NCBI GenBank assembly: GCA_033819885.1
Contig: JAQYUZ010000004.1
Location: 62,001-126,000, forward strand
Source of the DNA: Microbotryomycetes sp. JL201
Lineage: Eukaryota; Basidiomycota; Microbotryomycetes
Length of the DNA stretch: 64,000 nucleotides
Direction of reading: 5' to 3'
Both the position numbers and the translations under genes were made by a program. The notes beneath the pieces are model-generated. The model had not been told where the DNA came from. It searched no databases and saw nothing but the letters and a program-made list of their open reading frames with translations. Below are positions 1 through 10,313 of this stretch, in pieces; position 1 is the first letter of the stretch; each line of letters begins with the position of its first letter.

Positions 1-271
1 GAAATAGGTGCTCACGTCTTTGATCGGCTCTGCACGTTGTCAGGAAGGAATGAGCTCGAAAAAAAGTTCCTGTTGTGCTGTATCAACTTGCCTACAAGAG
101 CGTTGATGACGGCATCTGTGCAGGAGGGCGACAGCGTCAACTCTGTCCGAAGCTCGGCTCGGGGAAGCGTGCTCGCTCACCATCCTTAAAGGCTGCCGCA
201 AGAGTCTCTGCTACCTTTCTGAGCTCTTCTGGAGTGCTTCCGACGCGTCGGAGCGTGTTCGTCGATGCCAT
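1..271 (-). CDS. GNAT-like acetyltransferase, 5' part only
   Basis: Partial gene leaving the window at base 1. Proposed exons in reading order are 271-181, 115-92 and 29-1. The first intron is GT-AG (GTGAGC to TGCACAG). The second fits only as a GC-AG intron (GCAAGT, then CTGAC shortly before the acceptor); with GT the frame closes at once. The predicted start reads MASTNTLRR, followed by PEELRKVAETLAAAFKDD. That resembles the first helix and the 'AFxDDP' stretch of GNAT-family N-acetyltransferases, which transfer acetyl from acetyl-CoA. The acetyl-CoA loop would lie outside the window, so the family call is an inference. In-frame upstream codons leave the start open. Confidence 0.45.
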
Positions 272-456
272 AATTGAAGGCAAGTCGCGATGGGATCGGT
301 GGGGCTTGTCAATATTATTGCGAAGTTGGCTGCAGGCCGCGACGCCGATATTTCTTTCGGGAAGAGAATAAGGCATTGGCGTGTCTGTCATCTCATCCTG
401 GATCTCGATCAACATTCTTCCAAGGGCTGAGATTGGAGCTATGGGTTGCCTCTTGA

Positions 457-2387
457 ATGTCGGGGGGTCACGTGCTCGGTGCACGGATGGCATCGGACAG
501 CGGTAGCGGCAGCGCGATCCTGCCACCAAAGAAGCCGGCAAGAGTTCCTTTAAAACTGTCGCTTGCGGCGTCGAGTGAGGGATTGACGGCGTCGACGCCG
601 CCGTTGACGCTCGGGGCCGCGACGACGACGAGACCGTCGCTCAAGTTGCCAGCACTCGCGACTGGCGCATCGACGACGAGGGGTCCAGCCACACGTCCAT
701 CGCTTGTACCGCTGTCACTACATATTGCCACAGACAAGGAGCCTCCGTCGCGGTACAGAACGGCATTGAACGGCCCGGCCGACTCTGAGGACGAGCGCAA
801 CGGCTACACAAACGAAGCAGACAGCACGACGGATGACGACGACGGTGACGACGGAGCTGACGATGCTGACGAAGCGCGTTGGGGTCAAGGGGACCAGGAG
901 CGCATGACGGGCGAGCTCCTGGACGTGATCAGAGGTCCTTCGGCGCTCGAAGACGAGCTCAGCGGCAAGACGAGGCGCATGCAAATCTCGTCCACGTCAA
1001 CAACGTCCCTCACAGCCAAGACGGAACAAAGCGGCTCGAGCGCGAGCTCGAATGCGCTCACCGTCCCGAGCGAGGACGAGGCAGACGGCGACGACGAACT
1101 CGACTCGTCAACGGCCAGTCCGGTATGCCAACGCATGGAAGTAACGGCGGCTACATTGCAAGACTTGGGCAGGCTAGGAGAAGGTGTCAGCGGCGAGGTC
1201 CGCAAGGTGCTGCACAGGCCGAGCGGCATCGTCATGGCCAAAAAAGTCAGTTGAACGCTGGCGCAAACTCGTCTGAAGCTGACTGACCTGTGGCTACGTC
1301 AAGACGATTGCGACCTCGCCAAATCCAAAGCTGCACAAACAACATTTGCGTGAATTGCTCTTCATGCGCGAGTGCTCGCATCCGGCTATCGTCCAGTACT
1401 ACGGCGCGTTCCTCGAAGAGGCAAGGCGTTTCTCTTGCGCGACTTCGTTACTCGCGCTGACTCGTCACTCCATACACAGAACAACTCGCAAATCGGTATT
1501 TGTATGGAGTTTTGTGAGGCTGGTAGCCTCGACTCGCTGTACAAAAAAGTAAAGGCGAAAGGGTGGAGGACAGGCGAAAAGGTTTTGGGCAAGATTGCAG
1601 AGTCGGTTAGTTTACGCCCCGGCAAAAGCTCAGCGCGTTTATGCTGAGATGAATGATATTCTCCAGATGATAAGTGGACTCGTGTATTTGCACGACCGCA
1701 AGATCATTCATCGCGGTCAGTGAAGCACATTGTTCCTCGCTGCATTCGGTTCTTGGACTGACATGTCTCGTCTGAGAAGACATCAAACCGTCAAACGTAC
1801 TCGTGACACAGTCTGGTCAAATCAAACTTTGTGACTTTGGCGTGTCTGGCGAGCTCGTGAACAGTTTCGCAGGCACATTTGTTGGTACGACGTTCTACCT
1901 CAGTCCCGAGCGCATCCGAGGTGGAAAATATACGTGAGAACATGACGCGTTGTATATATTTGCCCGAGCGCTAACGAGAATGCTTGCACAGTATCACGTC
2001 GGACGTGTGGTCGATGGCGTTGACCGTGCTCGAGGTGGCTTTGAACCGATTTCCCTTTCCAGGGCCGGGCGAGGCTCCGCTACACAGTCCAATCGAGCTG
2101 TTGACGTACTTGATCAAGATGGACGGACCCAGATTTGACGACGAGCCAGAGAATGGTATCAAATACACGAATGCGTTCAGGGACTTTATCCGAGTGTGGT
2201 CAGTCTGTTCTTGACGGGGATGCATGCGAGCGATACTTGACAGGCGTCATCTTGTTGTAGCATGGACAAAGACCCGACGACAAGGCCGACTCCGCAAAAA
2301 TTGAGCACCCATGGCTGGATTGTCCGCAGCGCGACAAGGCAACCGCCGCCAGACTTGGGTCGGTGGGTACGGGAGATGAATGCGTAG
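457..2387 (+). CDS. MKK2: MAP kinase kinase of the cell-wall-integrity pathway (Mkk1/2 type)
   Basis: Seven exons: 457-1245, 1304-1420, 1480-1605, 1667-1715, 1780-1933, 1992-2198 and 2261-2387; 522 aa. A disordered N-terminus of about 235 residues precedes the kinase domain. Visible are the glycine loop LGEGVSGEV, the ATP lysine in VMAKK, HRDIKPSN (split over exons 4 and 5), [11 protein letters not shown] and an activation loop with Ser and Thr ahead of [14 protein letters not shown]. The stretch [20 protein letters not shown] followed by FPFPG and PIELLTYL is typical of Mkk1/2, the dual-specificity kinases between Bck1 and the Slt2 MAPK, rather than of Pbs2 or Ste7. Intron 2 begins with GC (GCAAGG). 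A start at the in-frame ATG at 487 is possible. Confidence 0.93.
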
Positions 2388-2535
2388 AATCCACCTTCGT
2401 CGGACGAATCTTTTTCCTTTTTTTCTCTCTCTCTCTTCATTGCCGCATATTTCTTCTTGTTGTAATCAATGCAAATCAAGTGCTCGTCACGAGAACGCGC
2501 TCAGTCTCCCCCCACATTTTGCTCGCAGACGAGCC

Positions 2536-4637
2536 ATGGCCGCCAAAGAGCAGCAGACGAGCGACGAGTCGGTGATGCAAAAAGTTGCACGAGTGATCCC
2601 TGGTCTCGGCTCAAGCGCCCAGTCGCAGCAGCCTGCAAAGAAGGGTCACCGCTCGCGCAAGCCCAAAGCCTCGGCCGTGTCTGCGCCCGTGGACGGGACC
2701 GCAACGACGGCAGACGGCGAGACAAAGCCTCTCGCGAGTGTGCACGAGTCAAATGCTGCGGCAGTGGCGACAACGGCGAGTGTTGCAGACGTGGCGGCGC
2801 CTGCGACAACGACGGCGACGGACGATGACGAGCTCGCGGTCGAAGACAAAAAGACGAGCGCAGTAGAGGCGTGCAGCAAGAGGATACGCAACATTTCTAA
2901 AAAACTTGTGAGTCACCGCCAGCTCTGTTCTCGCTGGAATGGCGTGCTAGCCGTCGCCGTTCGTCACCGCCTCGCTCGCGCGCGCCCTGGGCGTGGCTCC
3001 TCGGACCATTGCTGTTGACCAGCAGCGACAAGCCCCCTTTGGCATGCTCGCTCCACAGAGCCCAAACTCACTCGGTCCCGTCGTCTGCCGCTTCTCCTCA
3101 AAGCCAGCGCTCGGTCGCGTGACGAATGCGAATGCCTACCCGTGACACCACAGTGCTGACATGCGCACACGATCCTGTCACGCCATATCACAGCGCAACA
3201 TTGCGACCCTCGAAGAAAAGTCAGAGACGCTCAACGCCGACCAGCAGCGGGCCGTTGCTTCGAAACCAACGCTGCAGGCCATCCTGAAAGAGCTTGAAGA
3301 GCTTTTGGCAGTACTCAAAGTACGTCGCATCTGGTTCGAACAAGATCTCATGTGATCAAGAGCTCATACTACGGTGCACAGGCCGAAGAGGCGGAAGACC
3401 AGTCTCGTGATCAGCGTGTGCAGGCCATCGAGGCCAAAAAGCGCTCGCGCGACATTGACGCAGCCGTCGCGCTCGCTAGAAAGGACGCTCAGCAAGAACT
3501 CGTCCTCCTGTTCCAATTCCTGCACCTCCACGGCCTGTACACGCAGCAGAGCGGGTTCGCTCCTCCTGTTCTGCCGCCTGTCGTCGCCAACGCCTCTGGT
3601 CAGGACGTCGCAGCAGTCCGCATGCTGTACGACGCCTTTGCGAACGGTCCTCTACTGGGAGGACATGATGATGCCGTCGAAAAGCTGAGCAAGGTTGCCG
3701 CTGGTTCCGAAGAAGAAGTCTTGCCGTCAGTCACTTGTAAGCGCGCGCGCATCTTTACGTGCGAGATTCCTTGCATTGAATGCAATCTCTCGTCTGCAGA
3801 TGCCCGCGTCAAGGAACTTATCGCCGGATTGACGTCGACTCCAGAGGCCGCGCCCGGCCCTTCTGCCCAACTCACGCCCAACGAGCGACCCGTCAACGAA
3901 TCCTCTGCCGTCGCAACGCCCGCCGACAGCGTCGTCGCTCTCGTTGATGGCGCCACGGACCAACAAGCTCCCTCGTTCATGAACGCTTCCGAGATTCAGC
4001 CAGCTCAAACCCCCACAACTGAAGAAAAAGTCACGTCTTGGGCCGGTACTGTCGAACCTGCCGTCGCTCCTACCCCGATTGACGGTACTCAACAATCCGC
4101 GCCTGCCGTTCAGACGACCGTCCGAGACTGGTCGGCTGATGACCAAGGTGACGAGTTGCCACCGTTGTCTGAACTGAGTCAAAATACTGTCGCCGCGCCG
4201 GGTGAGCCGCCTGTCGGTGCATCGGCCGTCTCACCTGCCAATGCCAACGAGAATGCGCAGCCAGCCGTGGCGACGACGACAGGAGGAGGTCGAGGCGGAC
4301 GAAGAGGTCGCGGTGGTGATTTCAGCAATGGTGAGGGTCGAAGAGGTTCGTTCAGAGGTGGACGAGGGGGTCCTCGTGGTGGTGGACGTGGACCCAATCA
4401 AGGTGCAGGAAACGGTGACAGAGCAGAGGGCTGGCGCGAGTATCGTGGACCGAGGGAAGAAGGTGGAGAAGGCCGAGGTCGTGGTCGTGGACGTGGCGGA
4501 CGCGGTCGAGGTAAGCATTCTGGAAGGAAAGCCATTTTTGGACCGATGACTGACTTTTGCTCGGAAAAGGTGGACCTCGCGGTGGCCACGGACCCCAGAC
4601 AGGCGTCGCACCCGCTGCACCTGCTCCCTCTGCTTGA
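2536..4637 (+). CDS. Caprin-like RGG-box RNA-binding protein
   Basis: Five exons: 2536-2907, 3194-3319, 3382-3736, 3800-4510 and 4570-4637; 543 aa. The first intron is long (286 nt). A region around residues 105-170 contains KKLRNIATLEEKSETLNADQ and then a helical stretch, like the HR1/dimerisation segment of caprins, where 'KKLRQIEKLKEKQ...LN.DQ' is conserved. The middle is low complexity (Ala, Pro, Thr). Residues from about 420 form an RGG/RG box (GGRGGRRGRGGDF, GRGRGRGGRGRG) that continues over the last intron. Caprins bind mRNA and act in translation control and stress granules; here that role is inferred. The ATG at 2536 was chosen because upstream sequence in this frame is pyrimidine-rich leader. 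Confidence 0.75.
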
Positions 4638-4772
4638 GACGCATGTATGGCAGACTCGCGTTGCTCGCGCAAACGAAACTACATCGAAACCTTTGGCTTC
4701 ATCTTTGCGTAGCACAAAGTTTGAAAATCGATACCTCAACTTTATAAATTAAGAAACGTCAACCTCCCAATG

Positions 4773-5395
4773 CTAGTCGCCTGCTTGCTTGCTGCGTCTG
4801 AGTGACGCCCTCGTCGCCCTCGAGAATTGAGTTTCGCCCATTGCTGAATCGTCCGCAATGTCGAGCCTCGAAGCATCGAGGCTTGTTTCGACCGGCGCAT
4901 GTGTAGTAGTGTTCGTTCTAATGCCAGACTCGTTCGAACCTGCATCTGGTGCGTCGAGACCGAACCATCCATTCAAGTATGTCTGAAGACGAGTCAGGCG
5001 ATGCGAGGTGAGAAAAGTGCGTAGAATGCTTGTGCGCCATCGCTCACCCTTGTTCCACCTGGACCTGCTTGACTGACGGGCGTCAAGCCGTAGTACCCGC
5101 CGAGTATACTCTTGCGGGTCGAATCCAGCTTTTCAATGTACGAAGGCGGCCTTGAAACGGTGTTCGCTTCGTTTGAACCCAAGACAGTTGGTTGGCCAGA
5201 GGCTGCCTGGTCGTATTCATAAGCTGCGACAGCGGCTTGTGCTCTCATCTTTGCTTCGTTTGCTTTATCGACGGGCAACGAACGCAATCGTTTGTGAGTC
5301 CGAAACTTGAACCGACTGAACAGTACGGTGGCGAAGATTGTCGAGAGGGCGAGCGCAATGACGAGGACGATGATGACGACCACGAATGGCTGCAT
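4773..5395 (-). CDS. Small single-pass membrane protein with a PPxY motif (Rcr-like layout)
   Basis: Two exons, 5395-5048 and 4982-4773, joined over a 65-nt intron (GTGAGC ... CTGACTCGTCTTCAG); 185 aa. The N-terminus is one strongly hydrophobic helix (VVVIIVLVIALALSTIFATV, about residues 5-24), then a basic stop-transfer stretch (RFKFRTHKRLR), so the rest should face the cytosol. Around residue 82 it has RPPSYIEKL, a PPxY motif of the kind bound by WW domains of Rsp5/Nedd4 ubiquitin ligases. Yeast Rcr1/Rcr2 share this plan, a short single-TM protein with cytosolic PY motifs that links cargo to Rsp5. No sequence identity is claimed, only layout. It converges with the caprin-like gene, with 135 nt between stops. 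Confidence 0.7.
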
Positions 5396-5691
5396 CGAGT
5401 GGTTTGATGGATCAATTGATGCTTGATGACGGAGGTGCTCATGGCTTGATCAAACGCCTCGAGGAGGTTTGTCCGTGGTTTGACGGCGAAGAGCAGGTGT
5501 CGAGTGTCGGCTAGAGCACAGTCCCGAAGAGGGTCGAATTGATGTAATTCGCCGCGAGCGGGACGGAGAATGTCAAACAAGAGGGACCTGCACGTGACCT
5601 GCTTGCCGAAAGCACGGGTGCTGCGCCGGCACCCTATTGCTTGGCCACTCTCCTCCTGCACTCTTTGGCGGGCCAAAGACGTTCGCTGACG

Positions 5692-7105
5692 ATGACTCGT
5701 ATCCCTCCAAATGCGACACTGCGCGTGACTGACTTTGTACCATCCTTTTCCGACGACGAGTTGGCGCGGTTGCATCGGCAACTCGTTGCCGCGCGCGACA
5801 ATGTGCCCAGAGAGACGTATGCATCGCGCCAGCCACAGTACGGGACCCAACATGCATGGCTCAAGGACTCGCTCGAGTATTGGCACGACTCGTTTGACTG
5901 GTGCGTTGCCCGAGATTATCACGAGAAGCAGCCGAATCTGACAATTGTGGAGCCCAACCCACTTTGCTGACTGATGCTCGTGACGCCAGGCGCAAGTACG
6001 AACAAAGTATCAACTCGGTCCAACACTACAAAGCAGACATTGAACAAGGTGGATCGACCTTTACGATCGAGTTTATCGCTCATTTTTCGACAGATCCAAA
6101 CGCGATCCCGCTCATGCTGTGTCATGGTTGGCCTGGCTCCGCTCTAGAATTCGTCCATGTGGTCAAGATTCTGAGCGAATCGACCTCACCTGCGTTTCAC
6201 GTCATTGCGGCCAACCAACCGGGGTACTTGTGGAGCTCACCTCCACCTCTCGATCGCAAGTTTGGATTAGACGATTGTGCAGAGATCTTGCACAAGCTCA
6301 TGATCGGTCTCGGATTTACACGAGGATACGCAGTACAAGGAGGCGATATTGGATCCGTATTAGCCAGGATGATGGCATGCAAGTATAAAGAGTGCCTTGC
6401 CGTCAATTTCAACTATCTGCCGTTGCTGCCACCTCCCGCCGTCGAAGGTTCTGACGAGGATCCAGCAACTCGTGGATTGACAGAATTGGAAATCAAGAAC
6501 GCGCGCAAGGCGCTCGAGTTTGCGAGGACGGGTCGGGCGTATGCCTCTTTGCAAGGAACGAGACCCGCGACGGCCGGATGTGAGCATTCGCGATGTGAAG
6601 ACTGGTCCTAGATCGCTGCTGATCCAATAAGGTCTGCAGTAATCATGCAGAGCTCTCCGCTTGCCCTGCTGGCTTGGCGTACGTTGGCCTTTTTGCGTTC
6701 GCCAACACGAGTCTGTCTGACGCGCCTGCTCACATAGTCGGCGAAAAGTTTCACGAATGGACAGACGAGAGTCCGACTCTTGACGACCTGCTCGGCACAG
6801 TAACTGCCTGGTACATTCTCGAAACGTATCCAACTTCAATCTGGCCTTACGCCGAGATCCCTACCGGTGTCGGAACGATTCACCGTGACCCGACACTGTA
6901 CGTTCACAAACCGATGGGTTTCAGCTCGTTCGCGTGCGAGATCAGCTCGGCGCCACGAGCATGGGCAGCCCAGACTGGCAACCTTCAGTTTTACAAGTAC
7001 CACGAGAGGGGCGGTCATTTTGCAGCGTCCGAACGTCCGCAAGAGTTTGCTCAGGACATGGTAAACTGTTTCTCACAAATTTGGCCTGGCTTCCTCGACG
7101 AGTAG
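5692..7105 (+). CDS. Epoxide hydrolase, alpha/beta fold with EHN domain
   Basis: Four exons: 5692-5900, 5990-6579, 6640-6678 and 6738-7105; 401 aa. The N-terminal region is the epoxide hydrolase N-domain (FVPSFSDDELARL ... HWLKD-like WLKDSLEYWHDSFDW). It is followed by the oxyanion segment LMLCHGWPGS, the nucleophile elbow VQGGDIGS with Asp as nucleophile, the cap region, and a C-terminal catalytic His in HERGGHFAASERP. The TSIWPY segment carries a tyrosine expected to polarise the epoxide. The family adds water to epoxides to give diols; the natural substrate cannot be read from sequence. The 39-nt third exon restores the conserved LIMQSSPLALLAW stretch. It diverges from the PPxY gene and converges on the next gene. 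Confidence 0.92.
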
Positions 7106-7205
7106 AAGAATTTATTTGGGTGCTCAAGTACTTGGGCCAGAATGAATTGAGCAATGCACGGCAGCTTTCGACCAGCGAAAGAAAAGTACTCAAAATGAGA
7201 GGCAA

Positions 7206-9664
7206 TTAGCACGCAACAACGAGTCCTCTATTGTGGCTGACGACAGAGTGGCTGACGACAGACGCAGTCTCGTCCGACAACACGCTCTCATCATCTTCCT
7301 CTTGCTCGGACTCGGACTCTGATGAAGGCTCGACCCCATCTTGAACCGCCGCCGTAGCCCTTGCCATCTTTGCGATTTGTTTAGCTTCAAAAGCCAAAGA
7401 AGCACGACGCTGTTGATTCTCCAGAGCTTGAACCAAAAAGAATGATCTCGACTTGGACAACCGGTCCGCTGTTGTCGTCGACAACGGTGTCGTTCGAAGT
7501 CGAGGAGTTGTCAAGTCGGTCGTGCCGGACAGAGGCGATGATGATGAGGCTGAGCTCTTCCTTGTCGTGCAAGAGAGCGGTTCGGAAGCTCGTCTTTGGT
7601 CAAGAAGAGTCGGGCATGGACTGTTGTCACCCGAAATTGAAGGGACTGAAAATTTGCGTGGTATCGGAGGGACTGCCGGGAGCACGTCGTCTCTGAACGA
7701 TTTGATCGACACTGACGAGATTGAGCTGCGTGGTGAACAGCTGGCGCTTCCCCGACGAGAAGGCGTTGGAGACACTCGAACGACTGAAGCTCGACGGACC
7801 GAGGCGCGCATCGGCGTAGAGACCAGAGATACCCGTCTGACAGTAGACAAGATGGGCGAATGAGCCTCGTCCTCTTCTTCTGACGATGACGAATCGTCCA
7901 GGACGGTCGGGGTCGGCACAAGGTCCTCGGGCGCAATATCCTCCTCGAGTCCGCCAGTGAGAGGAACGCAAGGTGCCGCCGTGAACGGATTGAACCCGTC
8001 AAAGCTCGCGCTCGCGCTCGCACTCTTCTGCTTGCGAGTCTCGCTGACGAGTTCGTAAAAGTTTGTCGCTGGCAGAGGCGATCGAGCTTGCGACTCTAAT
8101 AAGCCGGGCGCGTCGTAAACATTCGCGCCGTCTCGTTGAGCATAATAGCTAGGATTGACAACTGTCGCGGGTCTAAGGGGAGCCTTTGACTCTGTGACAA
8201 ACATCGAACCGCGCCGGACAGCCGATGATGAGGCCGGGTGAAAAGGCCCTGCAATCGATTGACGACGAAATTGCGGCACGTAATCCATCGGAGGAGACGG
8301 AGAGCTTGGCATGCGAGCGTAAGAAGCGGCTGTTGGCGTAAACTCGAGCTGAGGCTGAGCAACCTCCTCCTGAGGCGTTTCGAGTGTCGAGTTTTGACGG
8401 ACAAACCCAGCCGTAGGCCGCTGCACAGGGGATACGAACGAGTAAATCGACGGAGAATTGGCAATGTTCGTCATGTACTTTGTCGACGCTGGAGGAGGTG
8501 GTGGCGGTAAAGTGTTTTCCAGCCCAAGCAAAACAGCCGAGAATGAAGAATACGCTTGAGGCGGGGTGCTCGCCCTGACGGGCAGCTGCGTTTGCGGCCA
8601 GACCGTTGGAGTTTGACATGCCACAGAGACGGTCGGACGGAGGCAGTACTTGCTCATGTCGATGGGCGTTTCGCGAGCTTCGACAGTGCGACGTGGTGAA
8701 GCCATCGAGGATCCGCCTACGACCGTGTGACGCTTGGCCGTCTCGTGCTGCCTTGTTGCTTTGCGCATTCTCATCTGCGCCAATTGACTATCTGATATTC
8801 GGGCTGGGGAAGATTCCACCACAGGCAAGGCGGCGTTGTCGAGCTGTGGCAGATTTATCTCGAGCGTGGCTGTGCTGACAGGCCGCGCCTGAGAGTGAGT
8901 GTAAGGCGCCGACCTCTTGACGACGGACAATGGCCTGATGTCGACGGGCGAAAATACTGGCATCGCACCATAAGTGCCTGGTGGCGTCTTGCTTCCGACC
9001 AGTCCGGCTCGATTTGCGGCCGCCGACCCTCTTCTCGATGACTGATTCGACTTTGGTTCGGCAACAATCAAGTCCTGCTCAATTGCAATACCAAGACCTT
9101 GAAAGTCGGGCATGTCGAGACTCGGCGCAGCCGTATACTTTGGTAAGTAACCAACGCTGTCCGGACTGTCACCAGTGCCAGGCAGTGCAGGCAGAGGTGG
9201 CAGAGGCGGGGACGAGCCAAGCGGTCTGCGCTCAACGTACGTAGAGTGGTGTCGCCGTAAAACTCTGACCTGATTCTGACGACGAGGCTGAGGAGCGGCG
9301 ACGGCGGCGGCGTGAGGCTCCATGAAGCTGTCTCTGCGACTTCCAACAGAATTGCTCCGCTTCATACGTTGTGCTGGACCCAGTTCGTGGCCGATGACGG
9401 TCTGCGGTCGAGTTCGCGCTTGAAGACCAGCTGCAGGCTTTCTGGAGCTCGTCGCGGGAACTACGGGTATCCCGCTCAGTTTGCGCAGAGCAGCAGACAC
9501 CTAGCGAGTTCGGGTTGGTTACTGACGAGTATTTTCATGCGTCTCTCAAGCTTGCTCACCTTGGAGAGGCCCTGCCTCTTTTGCTTCTTGGACAAAGGCA
9601 CTACCGGCTGAAGCGGGGGCGACCTCGGTCCAGCGCTAATGTCACGTATCACCATGGCCGGCAT
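7206..9664 (-). CDS. Unknown Ser/Pro-rich protein with many RRxS sites
   Basis: Two exons, 9664-9560 and 9500-7206, separated by a 59-nt intron; 799 aa. I do not recognise a domain. The protein is nearly all low complexity, rich in Ser, Pro, Arg and Thr, with a short basic N-terminal patch (LSKKQKRQGLSK) that could be a nuclear signal. It carries about nine R-R-x-S motifs (RRDSF, RRGSA, RRQSI, RRGSM, RRVSL, RRASV, RRGSA, RRASE, RRASL), the classical protein kinase A recognition pattern. The tail is acidic (SSESESEQEEDDESVLSDE), preceded by a helical stretch containing FFLVQALENQQRRASLAFEA. A regulatory or scaffold role is inferred only. The start is the first ATG after the leader. Confidence 0.75.
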
Positions 9665-10313
9665 AGGTGCGTCTCGTGACGGGTTCTGATGCGAGTCTTT
9701 CGAATGGAAGGAGAAAGGTAGCTGTCCTGAACCAGCAGGACGCAAGAATGGATAAAGAAAGAGAGGCCTGCGCCCGTCCGGCGCTTAGCAAAACCCAAAG
9801 ACGGTTCTGAGCTGACTGCGGTCTTGGGTGGGGGGATAAAAGGAATCCTTGCATGATCATCTGGGTCTCAACACCCCGCACATTCGGTGATCGCATCCGT
9901 TGCCACGCTCTCGGGTTGACCTTTTGCAAACCTGCCAAATGCGGATCGACGGAAAAGTCTGCGCGCACGCGGATGGGAGGGTTCCGTTGATTGGCCTGGC
10001 GGATTCGTCTGTGAGTTTATCAGTGAGTTTCAGTCCTAGGCACCATCATTCGCATTGAGGAAGTCTACGAGTAAGGGCAATGACCGCGCATTTTCATTCC
10101 AGCAATATGTTCGGCCAAGCGTTCCTATGACGACATAGGTATGGAGGCAGACTATTCTGCACTGCTGTTCCACCTCACGTGGGCAATGCTTCGGGCGCTC
10201 TCTTCGATGGATTCAAGTATTGCTTTCGTGACTTTTGCATGCAAAGCCGTGCGACAGAGCTCCGGGATCCTATCAACAACATGAAACTACAATTCGACAT
10301 CATACACTAGTCG
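9665..10313. other. Intergenic: leader of the RRxS gene and 3' side of the RhoGEF gene
   Basis: About 650 nt between two minus-strand genes. It should hold the promoter and 5' leader of the RRxS gene and the terminator of no annotated gene except the upstream-running RhoGEF's neighbour boundary. I see no conserved protein, RNA or repeat in it. An open minus-strand frame near 9970-9642 is short and uninformative. Confidence 0.6.

Noticed and set aside
2380-2535. Possible upstream start for the caprin-like gene
   Set aside because: It would overlap the MKK2 stop codon and encode a pyrimidine-tract-derived peptide; the ATG at 2536 is more natural.
4900-4960. tRNA-like gttcgaac words
   Set aside because: No matching cloverleaf stems around them and they sit inside coding exons.
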